Of a stretch of DNA of 51,440 nucleotides, positions 8,791 through 16,094 are shown one piece after another. The stretch's first letter is position 1. The number at the start of each line of letters is the position of its first letter. The notes beneath the pieces were generated by a model. That model searched no databases. It saw only the letters and a program-made list of their open reading frames with translations, and had not been told where the DNA came from. Source of the DNA: Acetobacter lambici (GTDB lineage Bacteria > Pseudomonadota > Alphaproteobacteria > Acetobacterales > Acetobacteraceae); the NCBI RefSeq assembly GCF_011516885.1, contig NZ_WOTD01000018.1:1-51440 (forward strand), given 5' to 3'. The position numbers were made by a program, and so were the translations under genes.

Positions 8791-9687
8791 ATGCTATGTA
8801 ATGCAAAGCCCGAACGGCTCCTGCTGGCCTTGGGCCTGTGTGGAACCTGTTTGTTTTTACCTATCCCGCGCCTGTCTTATGCTGCGGACATAACATTGGG
8901 TATTATTGGCCCGCATGAATATGACCTGCCCGTGGATTACAAACCGTTCAACGTGTTGGTCCAGTACGGTAATGGCAACGCATCGGGCAATACCTATAAC
9001 AGCACGGGGGAGCGTATGCCTGCCCATGGTGGAAGCCATACATGGTCAGGACTGACCAAATACGTGCATTTTCGCACATTTGACGCGCTGCCCCATGTTG
9101 GCTTTGCTTTTGAGGTCATACAATCTGAAAACTATACTCTGGCCGGCGGCACAAATTATGGCGGTCTGGGCGGCACAATCGTCGGGCCTGCCGCATGGTT
9201 TAAGCCCAATACACACAGTACCCTTGGTTTTCAGACATTCTTGCAAACCCCATCAGGCACGCGTGATACCTTGGCCTCCGGTTACTGGGCCAACATATCC
9301 AGCATTATCTTTGACTATGAATGGAAACACTTCAGTTTTGATGGTGATGTGGGCACAGTAGTCGGCTCTACACAGCACAAGACCAACCAGCACAGCTATT
9401 CTCCCGGTGTGGTATTTTACAGCAACTTACGCTTTAGCTGGAAAGCGACAAAACTGGTCGAACCTTTTTTTGCATTTGACTGGCAGAATGTTGGTGGAAC
9501 ATACGACCAGAGCGCACATTACGACCTGAGCAACTCCAATAGCCGGGAAATCGCCCCCGGTCTGGGGATCATGTTCAACATCAGCCGGACCATCAGCTTT
9601 ACAACGCGCTACACTCACTCCATCGAAGGCCGAAATACACCAGAAACCAATGCCTATTATGTTAAGTTCCTGTACCTTTGGCCATAA
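8791..9687 (+). CDS. outer-membrane beta-barrel protein, phenol MetA-pathway transporter-like
   Basis: 298 residues with a signal peptide ending SYA-AD near residue 31. The mature part alternates polar and hydrophobic residues with many aromatic residues, as expected for a beta-barrel, and has repeated strand-like segments such as ISFTTRYTHSIEG and YYVKFLYLWP at the end. The pattern resembles the family annotated as putative phenol MetA degradation transporter (PF13557-like). It has no operon partner: a terminator lies about 300 bases upstream and mntH converges downstream. The 298 bases upstream (8493-8790) must hold its promoter, but I see no clear boxes. Substrate unknown. Confidence 0.68.
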   Translation: MLCNAKPERLLLALGLCGTCLFLPIPRLSYAADITLGIIGPHEYDLPVDYKPFNVLVQYGNGNASGNTYNSTGERMPAHGGSHTWSGLTKYVHFRTFDALPHVGFAFEVIQSENYTLAGGTNYGGLGGTIVGPAAWFKPNTHSTLGFQTFLQTPSGTRDTLASGYWANISSIIFDYEWKHFSFDGDVGTVVGSTQHKTNQHSYSPGVVFYSNLRFSWKATKLVEPFFAFDWQNVGGTYDQSAHYDLSNSNSREIAPGLGIMFNISRTISFTTRYTHSIEGRNTPETNAYYVKFLYLWP

Positions 9688-9719
9688 ACTGTGGCTAATA
9701 ATGGCGCAGCATCACGTCA

Positions 9720-11048
9720 TTACATTATGGTATCATACAGCAATTTGAAATTCAGAATAAGAATCAGGCCAGCGACAAACCATGCCAGAACCGCCAGAGG
9801 TCGGGAAATAACAAAAACTCCCATAAGCCTCCGGTCAGAAACAAACAGAACCAGTGGAATAACAGCAAAAGGCAATTGCATGGACAGCACAACCTGACTG
9901 GCCATTAAAAGCTGACCAACACTTGCATTGCCGTAAAGCACAGTCCCTATAACAACTGGCACAATCGCCAGTCCACGAGTTACAAGCCGCCGCGCCCAAT
10001 GTGGCAGTCTGAGGTGCAAAAAACCTTCCATAACAATCTGCCCGGCCAAAGTGCCTGTAATGGTCGAATTGGTACCTGCTGCAAGCAGGGCAAGACCAAA
10101 CAGGGCAGACGCAACCCCAAGCCCCAAAAGGGGAGAGAGCAGGTGGTAGGCATCCTGAATCTCGGCTACGTCCTGATGTCCGGTTGTATGGAACGCCGCG
10201 GCTGCCACAATAAGAATGGCAGCATTAATAAACAGTGCAAGCATAAGAGCTATTGAACTGTCCCATGTTGCCCAACGTATGGCGTCCTTGCGGCCCCGTT
10301 CGGTTCTTTCATACGCCCGGCTCTGCACGATGGATGAATGCAGGTACAGATTATGGGGCATAACCGTAGCCCCAATAATACCAATGGCAATATAGAGCAT
10401 CTGACTATTGGTCAGGATTGAGAGCGATGGCTTTAATCCGGCAAACACAGCCGCTAACGGGGGAGCCGCAGCAATAAGTTGCACGGCAAAACATAGGGCA
10501 ATAATGCTCAACAGCCCGATGATAAATGCTTCCAGATACCGAAAGCCACGGTTCATAAGGAACAGAACAAGCAGTGCATCGAGGCTGGAAATCAGCGCCC
10601 CCACAAGCAGCGGAATATGGAAAAGCAACTGCAATGCAACAGCGGTGCCAATAACCTCCGCAAGATCACAGGCAATAATGGCCAGTTCGCAGGCTACCCA
10701 GAGCAGAATATTCAGAACGGGATGAAAGCGCCGCCTGCATGCCTGAGCAAGATCCAGCCCGGTGGCAATACCCAGACGGGCAGACAATGCCTGCAACAGA
10801 ACTGCCATAAAGTTGGACAACACAATAACAGACAGCAGCGCATAGCCAAAACGCGCGCCTCCCTGTAGGTCCGTTGCCCAGTTGCCGGGGTCCATATACC
10901 CGACAGACACCATATACCCCGGGCCAACGTAACTTAGAAAACGCCGCATCCAATGGGTATCATCCTGCGGCACCCGAATGCTGGCAAATGCTTCAGGCAG
11001 GGAATGCCGACTATCGGCATGGTCGGGTTGAAAAGCAGGTCTTTGCAT
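9720..11048 (-). CDS. mntH: Nramp-family Mn2+/divalent metal transporter
   Basis: Inner-membrane proton-coupled divalent metal symporter. The protein is rich in long hydrophobic segments, about eleven in number, and shows both metal-site signatures: DPGNWATD in the first membrane helix and MPHNLYLH in the sixth. Length about 442 residues is normal. ATG at 11048 is chosen; a GTG at 11060 adds four residues. It stands alone on the minus strand. An A/T-rich inverted repeat about 80 bases upstream may be the metal-dependent operator. Manganese preference is family knowledge, not visible here. Confidence 0.93.
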   Translation of the reverse strand: MQRPAFQPDHADSRHSLPEAFASIRVPQDDTHWMRRFLSYVGPGYMVSVGYMDPGNWATDLQGGARFGYALLSVIVLSNFMAVLLQALSARLGIATGLDLAQACRRRFHPVLNILLWVACELAIIACDLAEVIGTAVALQLLFHIPLLVGALISSLDALLVLFLMNRGFRYLEAFIIGLLSIIALCFAVQLIAAAPPLAAVFAGLKPSLSILTNSQMLYIAIGIIGATVMPHNLYLHSSIVQSRAYERTERGRKDAIRWATWDSSIALMLALFINAAILIVAAAAFHTTGHQDVAEIQDAYHLLSPLLGLGVASALFGLALLAAGTNSTITGTLAGQIVMEGFLHLRLPHWARRLVTRGLAIVPVVIGTVLYGNASVGQLLMASQVVLSMQLPFAVIPLVLFVSDRRLMGVFVISRPLAVLAWFVAGLILILNFKLLYDTIM

Positions 11049-11125
11049 TATCTTTTGCACTCAGGCCCCCATGGTTGTGCGGCCTGACCATAAGTCAGCC
11101 CAACCCCACACGACCCGACGCCACA

Positions 11126-11140
11126 AATAAGTACTTTATT
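11126..11140. promoter_or_regulatory. possible operator upstream of mntH
   Basis: AATAA at 11126-11130 and TTATT at 11136-11140 form an inverted repeat around GTACT, in the 278-base gap between mntH and the deformylase-like gene. Position and A/T-richness fit a Fur/MntR-type metal-sensor site, but the sequence is not a clear match to a consensus I know. Confidence 0.3.
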
Positions 11141-11326
11141 AGTCCTCATTAGCAGACTGTGGCAACAGATACGCCTTTGGGCAAGCCCCCAACGCGTTCT
11201 TGAATACTGCCCAATACCCGGTACAATCCGCAGCACTTTCTCCACGGCTTATTCCATGTCCCGCTCTACAGCACCAAGCAGCCCGGAGCGAGTTGGAACA
11301 AACCGCAGATCAGTCAAAGAGACTCC

Positions 11327-11824
11327 ATGACCGTACAACCCATTGTCTTTTTCCCCGACCAGCGTTTGCGGCAGGTTGCCGCTCCTGTAGTGCTCTTTGA
11401 TCACGCCTTGCGCACGCTCACTGCCGATCTGCTAGACACACTCCGCGCCGCTCCGGGCATAGGTATAACCGGTCCGCATATTGGAGTTGACCTGCGAGTG
11501 ATTGTTCTGGACTTGCCTGACGCGGATGAACCAGAAATCTACATCAATCCTGAAATTATCTGGCTATCAGACAACATGGTGCACAACGAGGAAGGAAGCA
11601 TATCCATGCCCGGTGTCTCGGCTGGCGTTACACGCCCGGCCTCGCTCAAAATCCGGTATGCTGAATTGAATGGGGATCTGCGGGAAAAGCAGGCTGACAG
11701 CCTACGCTCAATCTGCCTTCAGCACGAAATTGACCAGCTGGACGGAGTATTCTGGTTACAAAGACTGTCCAGCCTTAGGCGGAACCGTCTGATGGCCCAG
11801 TACAAAAAGCTTGTCCGCCCTTGA
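11327..11824 (+). CDS. degenerate peptide deformylase-like protein
   Basis: 165 residues of clear peptide deformylase fold, but the three active-site motifs are altered. Motif 1 reads GIGITGPHIG instead of GxGLAAxQxG. Motif 2 reads EEGSIS instead of EGCLS, so the metal-ligand Cys is Ser91. Motif 3 reads QHEIDQLDG instead of QHExDHLxG, so the second metal-ligand His is Gln137; His133 and Glu134 remain. With two of three metal ligands replaced, ordinary Fe/Zn-dependent deformylation is unlikely. The reading frame is intact, so it is more likely a repurposed paralogue than a decaying gene; the essential def should be elsewhere. It is the last host gene before the phage. Confidence 0.8.
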   Translation: MTVQPIVFFPDQRLRQVAAPVVLFDHALRTLTADLLDTLRAAPGIGITGPHIGVDLRVIVLDLPDADEPEIYINPEIIWLSDNMVHNEEGSISMPGVSAGVTRPASLKIRYAELNGDLREKQADSLRSICLQHEIDQLDGVFWLQRLSSLRRNRLMAQYKKLVRP

Positions 11825-12107
11825 CCACAGACGGACAACCGGCAGCAAAACCAACTCTGACCAGAACCCTAACCTGAATAGACGCCGCAGCCACACATGA
11901 TTGTAGCAGAGCAGACAACAAGCCTGTCTGACAATCTATAGCAACATAATTATTTATTTTCAGGGGGGGAAGTGGAGGTCCGGGCGTCTGTCGATCATAT
12001 TATTCAATATGCTGATTTATATTAGTAAAAATTTGCCACCATTAGAAAATACCCCCTAAAATACCCCCATAATTTTTCGGTACCGGGGGTATCTCAGGTC
12101 CGCCCCC
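11825..12107. other. left host-phage boundary region
   Basis: No gene. TTGTCCG at 11811-11817 and CGGACAA at 11832-11838 form a dyad over the end of the deformylase gene. A G-run with preceding A (AGGGGGGG, 11962-11969) also occurs at the right boundary (50401-50408). The last 60 bases carry ATACCCCC twice and its inverse once. The phage attachment site is most likely here, but a true attL core cannot be proven. Confidence 0.4.
12049..12092. repeat. ATACCCCC repeats beside the excisionase-like gene
   Basis: ATACCCCC stands at 12049-12056 and 12061-12068, spaced 12 bases, with the inverse GGGGGTAT at 12085-12092 and a perfect CGGTACCG palindrome at 12078-12085. Repeats of this kind next to an AlpA/Xis gene at a phage end suggest protein-binding arms of an attachment site or an operator (inference). 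Confidence 0.45.
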
Positions 12108-12124
12108 TCATCGAATCGATGAGG
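12106..12124. repeat. perfect 9-bp-arm palindrome over the 3' end of the xis-like gene
   Basis: CCTCATCGA and TCGATGAGG flank a single A. It overlaps the last codons and stop of the leftward gene. There is no T-run after it on the minus strand, so it is not a classical intrinsic terminator. Confidence 0.5.
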
Positions 12125-12347
12125 CTGATACGGCTGTAGCTCGAGGCATCTCAAGGCTTGATATCCAACTTTTAACATCCTGTTCCCTCCAGCGTACGCA
12201 ATTTTCGCTGAACTTTACCGGCTTGGGGAAATTGCCACTATCCATCCGCCTGTAGAGCGTGCGAGTCGTTACCTTCAGGCAACTCGCAACCTCCTTGGCG
12301 GTAAGAAATTGTTCCAATGGCTCGGTCTGTGAGAGTTGTTCACTCAT
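12108..12347 (-). CDS. AlpA-like excisionase/regulator
   Basis: 79 residues with a MerR-like winged helix of the AlpA/excisionase family: FLTAKEVASCLKVTTRTLYRRMDSG then FPKPVKF and RWREQDVKSWI. This is the standard signature (tolerates a helix-turn-helix, then FPxPV, then the W-containing last helix). ATG at 12347 overlaps the stop of the upstream gene (ATGA). As last gene of the leftward operon and nearest to the phage end, it probably acts in excision or in regulating integration genes. The recombinase itself lies 11 kb away. Confidence 0.8.
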   Translation of the reverse strand: MSEQLSQTEPLEQFLTAKEVASCLKVTTRTLYRRMDSGNFPKPVKFSENCVRWREQDVKSWISSLEMPRATAVSASSIR

Positions 12348-12637
12348 GCGTCTGAACTTTCGAAAAACCATGTAACTGGCACGGCCAGCGTTTCTGCCAG
12401 CACGGGCACCAGTGCGGCTTTGATTGCGTTGCGGCCCAGCTCGTATTTTTGAACTTGCTGGTAGGAGCAGCCCACGGCCTCGGCCACGCGGTCCATGCTC
12501 AGGCCAAGCTGAGTGCGGCGGTGGCGGATGCGTTTGCCCAGGGCTTTATCCCACCGGATGCGCTGTGGCTCCTGTTTGGGCACCACATTCCGCTTGGTGC
12601 CGAGCAGATCCTCCAGATCAATCTGGTTGCCCGCCAT
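12344..12637 (-). CDS. XRE-family helix-turn-helix regulator
   Basis: 97 residues. The central helix-turn-helix reads LGKRIRHRRTQLGLSMDRV, then AVGCSYQQVQKYELGRNAI, a typical Cro/CI-like domain. The C-terminus AETLAVPVTWFFE is common in alphaproteobacterial regulators of this type. The ATG at 12637 shares a base with the TGA of a 30-codon gene upstream, so translational coupling is likely; no independent ribosome-binding site is seen. A second repressor is encoded at 13968, so this one is probably a secondary regulator in the leftward operon. Confidence 0.78.
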   Translation of the reverse strand: MAGNQIDLEDLLGTKRNVVPKQEPQRIRWDKALGKRIRHRRTQLGLSMDRVAEAVGCSYQQVQKYELGRNAIKAALVPVLAETLAVPVTWFFESSDA

Positions 12638-12729
12638 CAGGCCGACAGCAGGGCAAGCAGGCTGGCGCCAAGGCCAATGGTGCCCAGCAGAAAGAGCAGA
12701 AACGCTGGATGCGGAGCAGGGGCGCGCAT
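12637..12729 (-). CDS. 30-residue single-span membrane microprotein
   Basis: Small gene fitted exactly between two others: it starts three bases after the stop of the 113-residue gene and its TGA overlaps the ATG of the XRE gene. The product has a short N-terminus with MRAPAPHP and then about 20 hydrophobic residues (FLLFLLGTIGLGASLLALL). No homologue is recognised. The exact fit in a chain of overlapping genes is the main support; it may work as a membrane peptide or mainly as a coupling leader for the regulator. Confidence 0.6.
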   Translation of the reverse strand: MRAPAPHPAFLLFLLGTIGLGASLLALLSA

Positions 12730-12732
12730 GGC

Positions 12733-13074
12733 TTAATGCTGCATGGTTGAGCATGGCGTTTGCTCCCATGGTTTTTGCTGTGGGTCTTGCTCTGCGTTCA
12801 TGTAGTGATTGACCACATTTGCGATCTGCTGCGGTGTTCTTCCTGCCTGATAGCTGCGCATAGCCTCGGTAAAGGCAGATGCCACGCATGGAAGAATGAA
12901 TTTGATACACCCAAAGACAGCTATTTTGTTTTCAACGCTTTTGCCGCTTTGTTCAGAAATAGTCAGGCTGCCGACATATGAAAAATTAGCGTCAGGCCCA
13001 GCATTATCAATATCGCTGCGTATTTTGGCATATACCTCTTCCAGTTCTGCCAATGCGCGTTCTTTTCTGCTCAT
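12733..13074 (-). CDS. hypothetical phage protein (113 aa)
   Basis: Not recognised. Acidic/helical N-terminus (RALAELEEVYAKIRSDID), a middle part with a hydrophobic stretch around KIAVFGCIKFILPCVASAF, and a polar C-terminus. The start codon overlaps the TAA of the upstream gene by one base. Part of the compact leftward operon; function unknown. Confidence 0.6.
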   Translation of the reverse strand: MSRKERALAELEEVYAKIRSDIDNAGPDANFSYVGSLTISEQSGKSVENKIAVFGCIKFILPCVASAFTEAMRSYQAGRTPQQIANVVNHYMNAEQDPQQKPWEQTPCSTMQH

Positions 13075-13307
13075 TATGCGGCCCTCACTTCACCCAGAAT
13101 GAACTGGCGGATGCGCGCGACCGGGGCGCGGTGCAGGGCGTGGGAGTGGTGGAGGCGGGTTGTGGCCTCGGCTTCCTCCGCCTGCATGGCTGCGGCCATG
13201 TGCTTGATGTGTTGCAGCATGGCGCTTGCAACGTGGTCGCTGGGGGCGTGGGTGTGGACCAGCTGCTCCAGCTTGGCCCGGTGGGTGTTAAAGTGCTGGC
13301 TGTTCAT
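13074..13307 (-). CDS. hypothetical phage protein (77 aa)
   Basis: Small histidine- and glutamine-rich helical protein starting MNSQHFNTHRAKLEQLV. The start at 13307 overlaps the stop of the preceding gene (TGATG), and the stop overlaps the next start (TAATG), which is why this start is chosen over upstream in-frame codons. Function unknown. Confidence 0.6.
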   Translation of the reverse strand: MNSQHFNTHRAKLEQLVHTHAPSDHVASAMLQHIKHMAAAMQAEEAEATTRLHHSHALHRAPVARIRQFILGEVRAA

Positions 13308-13561
13308 CGCAGGTTCTCTTGCAGACGGTCTATGCGGCGGACGTATTCGTGCGCCTCGTTCCGGGTGTGGTTGGCCAGGCGCTGCCATGTGCCTGCGCCA
13401 TCGGGGTTGTTGCTGGCCATGCAGGCCTCCCGCCAACGCTCCTGCTCATCCGCACGGATGAACAGGGTATCGGCCATGGCCTGAAATAGCCCGATCTTGC
13501 GTTGGGTCGCGGCTTTGCGCTGGCGCGTGGCCACAAGCTGCGCGCTTAAAGGGCAGGTCAT
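13304..13561 (-). CDS. hypothetical phage protein (85 aa)
   Basis: Basic, probably helical protein (VATRQRKAATQRKIGLF, then ADEQERWREACMAS). It has a strong AGGAGG five bases before the ATG and overlaps its upstream neighbour by ATGA. Function unknown; part of the leftward operon. Confidence 0.62.
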   Translation of the reverse strand: MTCPLSAQLVATRQRKAATQRKIGLFQAMADTLFIRADEQERWREACMASNNPDGAGTWQRLANHTRNEAHEYVRRIDRLQENLR

Positions 13562-13887
13562 GCTGCCTCCTGATTGTTCTGCTGGAAGCGCAGGCGGATA
13601 GTCGGCGGGAAGTAGCCGGTGCCTACGTTCAGGTTTTTGCGGAGTAGGGAGAGGTCGGACAGAACCTGCTCAATGCTGGCGCACTCCATGGTGGCCAGAT
13701 CAAGCGGGCGGGTGTGCAGATGGCACTCCCGCAGCAGGGTTCCCGTTACGTCAAAAATTCGCTTGCGGACCGCCCGGTCCTGCCCGCCGCGTGAGTGTTC
13801 GGCTACGCGGATGCAGATGCGCCTAATGCGCTCGTTGTCGTCATAGGACACGCACGGGGTCTGTGCTGGGTCTGCCGGTTTCGGCAT
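13558..13887 (-). CDS. hypothetical phage protein (109 aa), first gene of leftward operon
   Basis: Not recognised. Starts MPKPADPAQTPCVSYDDNER, with a GGAG seven bases upstream. The gene opens a chain of seven leftward genes whose starts and stops overlap or nearly touch. Immediately upstream lie four ACTAAG repeats that probably control the operon. Confidence 0.62.
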   Translation of the reverse strand: MPKPADPAQTPCVSYDDNERIRRICIRVAEHSRGGQDRAVRKRIFDVTGTLLRECHLHTRPLDLATMECASIEQVLSDLSLLRKNLNVGTGYFPPTIRLRFQQNNQEAA

Positions 13888-13920
13888 GGGGTTTCTCCAT
13901 CACGGGTTGTGATGAAAGAA

Positions 13921-13972
13921 ACTAAGCAAAACTAAGAAATGGCGCCAATCAAAAAAACTAAGGAAAACTAAG
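13921..13972. promoter_or_regulatory. four phased ACTAAG repeats (operator) before the leftward operon
   Basis: ACTAAG occurs at 13921, 13931, 13957 and 13967: two pairs, each with exact 10-base period, 36 bases apart, around a TGGCGCCA palindrome at 13940-13947. The last repeat overlaps the stop codon of the repressor gene. The same core in inverted form stands between repressor and Cro gene, so the repressor (or Cro) is the likely ligand. Confidence 0.65.
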
Positions 13973-14354
13973 TTTCTTTGTTTTGGAATGCTTTTGCTGC
14001 TGATCTCACTATGTGCATGAACTGCTCTTGCTTTTCGATCGGTATGCCCCTGAGCAGCTCCAGTTGCTCTAATTCAGTTTCTGTTTGTGCCTTACGATTT
14101 TCAGCAGGGTCATCACCAGTCAGAAGCCACGTCATAGGAACCTTCAGAAGCCGTTCTAACAAAGCGGCTTTCTTTGCAGTGAGACCAGTTTTCCCAGTTT
14201 CCCACTGACCTACAAGTCCAGCCGAGACTCCGAGCATATCAGCTAACTCTGTTTGTGTCAGTTCCATATTTGTTCTTGCTCGCGCGATACGTCGTCCGCG
14301 AGCCTTATCAGCCTCGGTTATGACCTTCTTTTTGTCTGTATCAGGTGCTGTCAT
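13968..14354 (-). CDS. CI-type phage repressor (XRE HTH)
   Basis: 128 residues from ATG 14354 (an upstream start would add 12). The helix-turn-helix is at about residues 18-72: RGRRIARARTNMELTQTEL then ADMLGVSAGLVGQWETGKT. The C-terminal half is helical and lacks the Ser-Lys LexA-like protease domain, so induction would not be by RecA-stimulated self-cleavage. It is divergent from the Cro-like gene at 14460, with operator-like CTTAG/CTAAG sites between. This is the lysis/lysogeny switch. Confidence 0.82.
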   Translation of the reverse strand: MTAPDTDKKKVITEADKARGRRIARARTNMELTQTELADMLGVSAGLVGQWETGKTGLTAKKAALLERLLKVPMTWLLTGDDPAENRKAQTETELEQLELLRGIPIEKQEQFMHIVRSAAKAFQNKET

Positions 14355-14412
14355 ACCATGCATTGTTGCATAGGCGAGAAAAGGTCGCACTTAGGCGCGC
14401 TTGCAATACGAC

Positions 14413-14450
14413 CTTAGTTTCGCTTGCATTCCCTTCTTAGTTTTCCTAAG
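14413..14450. promoter_or_regulatory. repressor/Cro operator region
   Basis: CTTAG at 14413-14417 and 14436-14440 and CTAAG at 14446-14450. The last two form a dyad with a five-base spacer (TTTTC) and end nine bases before the cro-like ATG. The half-site equals the core of the ACTAAG repeats at 13921-13972. Confidence 0.62.
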
Positions 14451-14459
14451 TTTCGTTTT

Positions 14460-14672
14460 ATGAGAGATGCAGTCCTGACCGAGATCATGATGCGCCGGAA
14501 CGCAAACAAGCGGATTTCTGCGGCTTGTGGGCTGTCCACTGCGGCCGTTTCCCAGTGGACACGCGTGCCACGGAAGCATGTGGAAACTGTTTCCAAGCTA
14601 TCTGGAAAGCAGCCCCACGAATTGCGGCCTGATCTCTTTTCCGTACCAGCCCATAAGGAAATTGCAGCATGA
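14460..14672 (+). CDS. Cro/YdaS-like DNA-binding protein
   Basis: 70 residues. The helix-turn-helix NKRISAACGLSTAAVSQW followed by VPRKHVETVSKLSG and PHELRPDLF matches the YdaS/Cro-like group found opposite CI genes in many prophages. ATG 14460 lies only nine bases behind the operator dyad, so the transcript probably has a very short leader. It probably represses the repressor gene and starts the early rightward programme. Confidence 0.82.
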   Translation: MRDAVLTEIMMRRNANKRISAACGLSTAAVSQWTRVPRKHVETVSKLSGKQPHELRPDLFSVPAHKEIAA

Positions 14673-14773
14673 TGGTCTCTCATGTGACCAATCATGCTGC
14701 TGGTGGTTTCCCCTGTCAGCCGAACTCGGTTCGGACTGGTAGGTCGATGGGCATCATAGAGGCTGACGTTTTG

Positions 14774-15073
14774 TCACTGCTCTTGCTCTCTAAACCATTT
14801 CAGAATGTCGGTGACCACTTCGCCGGTCTCAGGAACGACCAGTTCTTTGACACTGGATGCTTTAAAAGAGCGCGGGCTATTCCGCTCATGGCAAAAAGCT
14901 TTGATCGTAAGAATCCGGATTTCCCCATTGGGAAGCTGCTCTCCATTGAGGCCGTTAACTGTGATCCGTCGTTCACTTTCACCCTTCGTGCCCGCGTAAC
15001 GCATAAGGAAATCCTGCTTGATTTCCGTAATGGAGACTGGGGGCAGGGAAGGCTTACCAATTTCAATTTTCAT
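14774..15073 (-). CDS. small WYL-like domain protein
   Basis: 99 residues. The core GEIRILTIKAFCHERNSPRSF then KASSVKELVVPETGEVV resembles the last part of WYL domains, where a strand leads into a xxCHxRxxxRxF motif and then xxxRIxxL. No DNA-binding domain is attached. It lies on the minus strand between cro and cII, next to the DUF4145 gene, so it is probably expressed in the lysogen. WYL domains are common in regulators of defence loci; a regulatory or ligand-sensing role is inference. Confidence 0.55.
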   Translation of the reverse strand: MKIEIGKPSLPPVSITEIKQDFLMRYAGTKGESERRITVNGLNGEQLPNGEIRILTIKAFCHERNSPRSFKASSVKELVVPETGEVVTDILKWFREQEQ

Positions 15074-15202
15074 ATTTCAGTTCTCACGATGGTTCGGTCT
15101 AGCAACCCCATCGTGCGGCGTACGGGCCGGTGTGGCAATACACTGGCCCGTGTTGCGCCTATTGCAGGGAGTGGCAGCATGAAGCACGTGGATAACCGCC
15201 GT

Positions 15203-15895
15203 TTAGCCCGCGGTATTGGGAGCGGGAGCAGGCAAGGCAGCCTGCTCTTCCTGACCACGCATGGCGGCCACTCGACCGGGCAATTCAAACAGATAAACCA
15301 GCAGCATGCGTGTCAGGTTAGCCAGATCAAGCACGTCCTTGGCTTCAGGCTCGCATTCATCATGGGCGGTTTCATTACCGATAATGCGTACCTGATGAGC
15401 CCAATCGGCAAGGTCTTTCGTCAAGCGCCCGTTTGCTGCCAGCAGATCAATGCGCTTCATAAGGTTGCCTTCGTTTTTCAGATCGGCTCCCAGTTCTTTT
15501 GTCGCGGTTTCCAATACCTTTCGGTACATAATTCCGGCGGCATCCCAGTTTTTTTGCGCTTTGTTGGCCTCCGCCTGCTGAAAAATACGGCTTACGTTGG
15601 GCGAGGTATAATCAGGCGCACCCTCAATATCGGGTTTGGGCCAATAATCGACCATAATGAACATGCCGTTAATAGAGCCATCAGTTTGGAAGACCCTATA
15701 AAAATCAGGCGTATTAAGAATTGGCTGCGGTTTTTGTCTAGCAATAAAGCCGATACTCATGGAGCAGTTTCTACAAAAGGCGGCAACAGATCTCTGCTCA
15801 CATCCAGCATGATTACTGAAATAAACCACTCCCATTATATCAAAAGTCATTTTTTGTTCTGCACAATGTGGGCAGGTGAAGGAAAATGTTGCCAT
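15203..15895 (-). CDS. DUF4145-type protein with N-terminal zinc ribbon
   Basis: 230 residues. The N-terminus has a zinc ribbon with Cys8-Pro-His-Cys11 and Cys41-Arg-Asn-Cys44. The C-terminal helical part (QAEANKAQKNWDAAGIMYRK, LMKRIDLLAANG, DWAHQVRIIGNETAHD) is the DUF4145 pattern, ending in the conserved xxGNxxxH block. DUF4145 occurs alone in phages and fused to restriction subunits; a role in defence or nucleic-acid processing is possible but unproven. ATG 15895 overlaps head-to-head with the start of the rightward gene at 15894. The TTG at 15922 is a less likely start. Confidence 0.75.
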   Translation of the reverse strand: MATFSFTCPHCAEQKMTFDIMGVVYFSNHAGCEQRSVAAFCRNCSMSIGFIARQKPQPILNTPDFYRVFQTDGSINGMFIMVDYWPKPDIEGAPDYTSPNVSRIFQQAEANKAQKNWDAAGIMYRKVLETATKELGADLKNEGNLMKRIDLLAANGRLTKDLADWAHQVRIIGNETAHDECEPEAKDVLDLANLTRMLLVYLFELPGRVAAMRGQEEQAALPAPAPNTAG

Positions 15896-16094
15896 GGATA
15901 ATTTTTCTTTCGGTCGAGACAAAATGGCTGCCAGTGAAAGAAGAATACGGGCTGCATTAACCGCAGAGACCCCATCTGATCGCCTGACAATGTTGCGGCA
16001 AGCATATGACAGAACAGTAGAAAATGAACGCTATGCTTTTGCATTGGTGCTCATAACCCGTGTTGCCATGTTCCCGCGGGAGAATGACGCATGA
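15894..16094 (+). CDS. hypothetical early phage protein (66 aa)
   Basis: Small protein beginning MDNFSFGRDKMAASERRIR, helical and charged, not recognised. Its ATG and the ATG of the leftward DUF4145 gene share bases in CCATGG. A GGAAAA lies about ten bases upstream. Its end overlaps the CII-like gene by four bases (ATGA), so the two are one early rightward unit. Confidence 0.6.
   Translation: MDNFSFGRDKMAASERRIRAALTAETPSDRLTMLRQAYDRTVENERYAFALVLITRVAMFPRENDA

Noticed and set aside
11825..12107. tRNA gene as integration target
   Set aside because: No cloverleaf or T-loop sequence is visible here or at 50392-50664.
13968..14354. LexA-like self-cleavage domain in the repressor
   Set aside because: The C-terminal half is only about 60 residues, helical, and lacks the Ser/Lys catalytic motifs.
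14669..15901. 410-codon plus-strand frame
   Set aside because: It lies opposite the WYL-like and DUF4145 genes, which have recognisable domains; the plus-strand product shows none.
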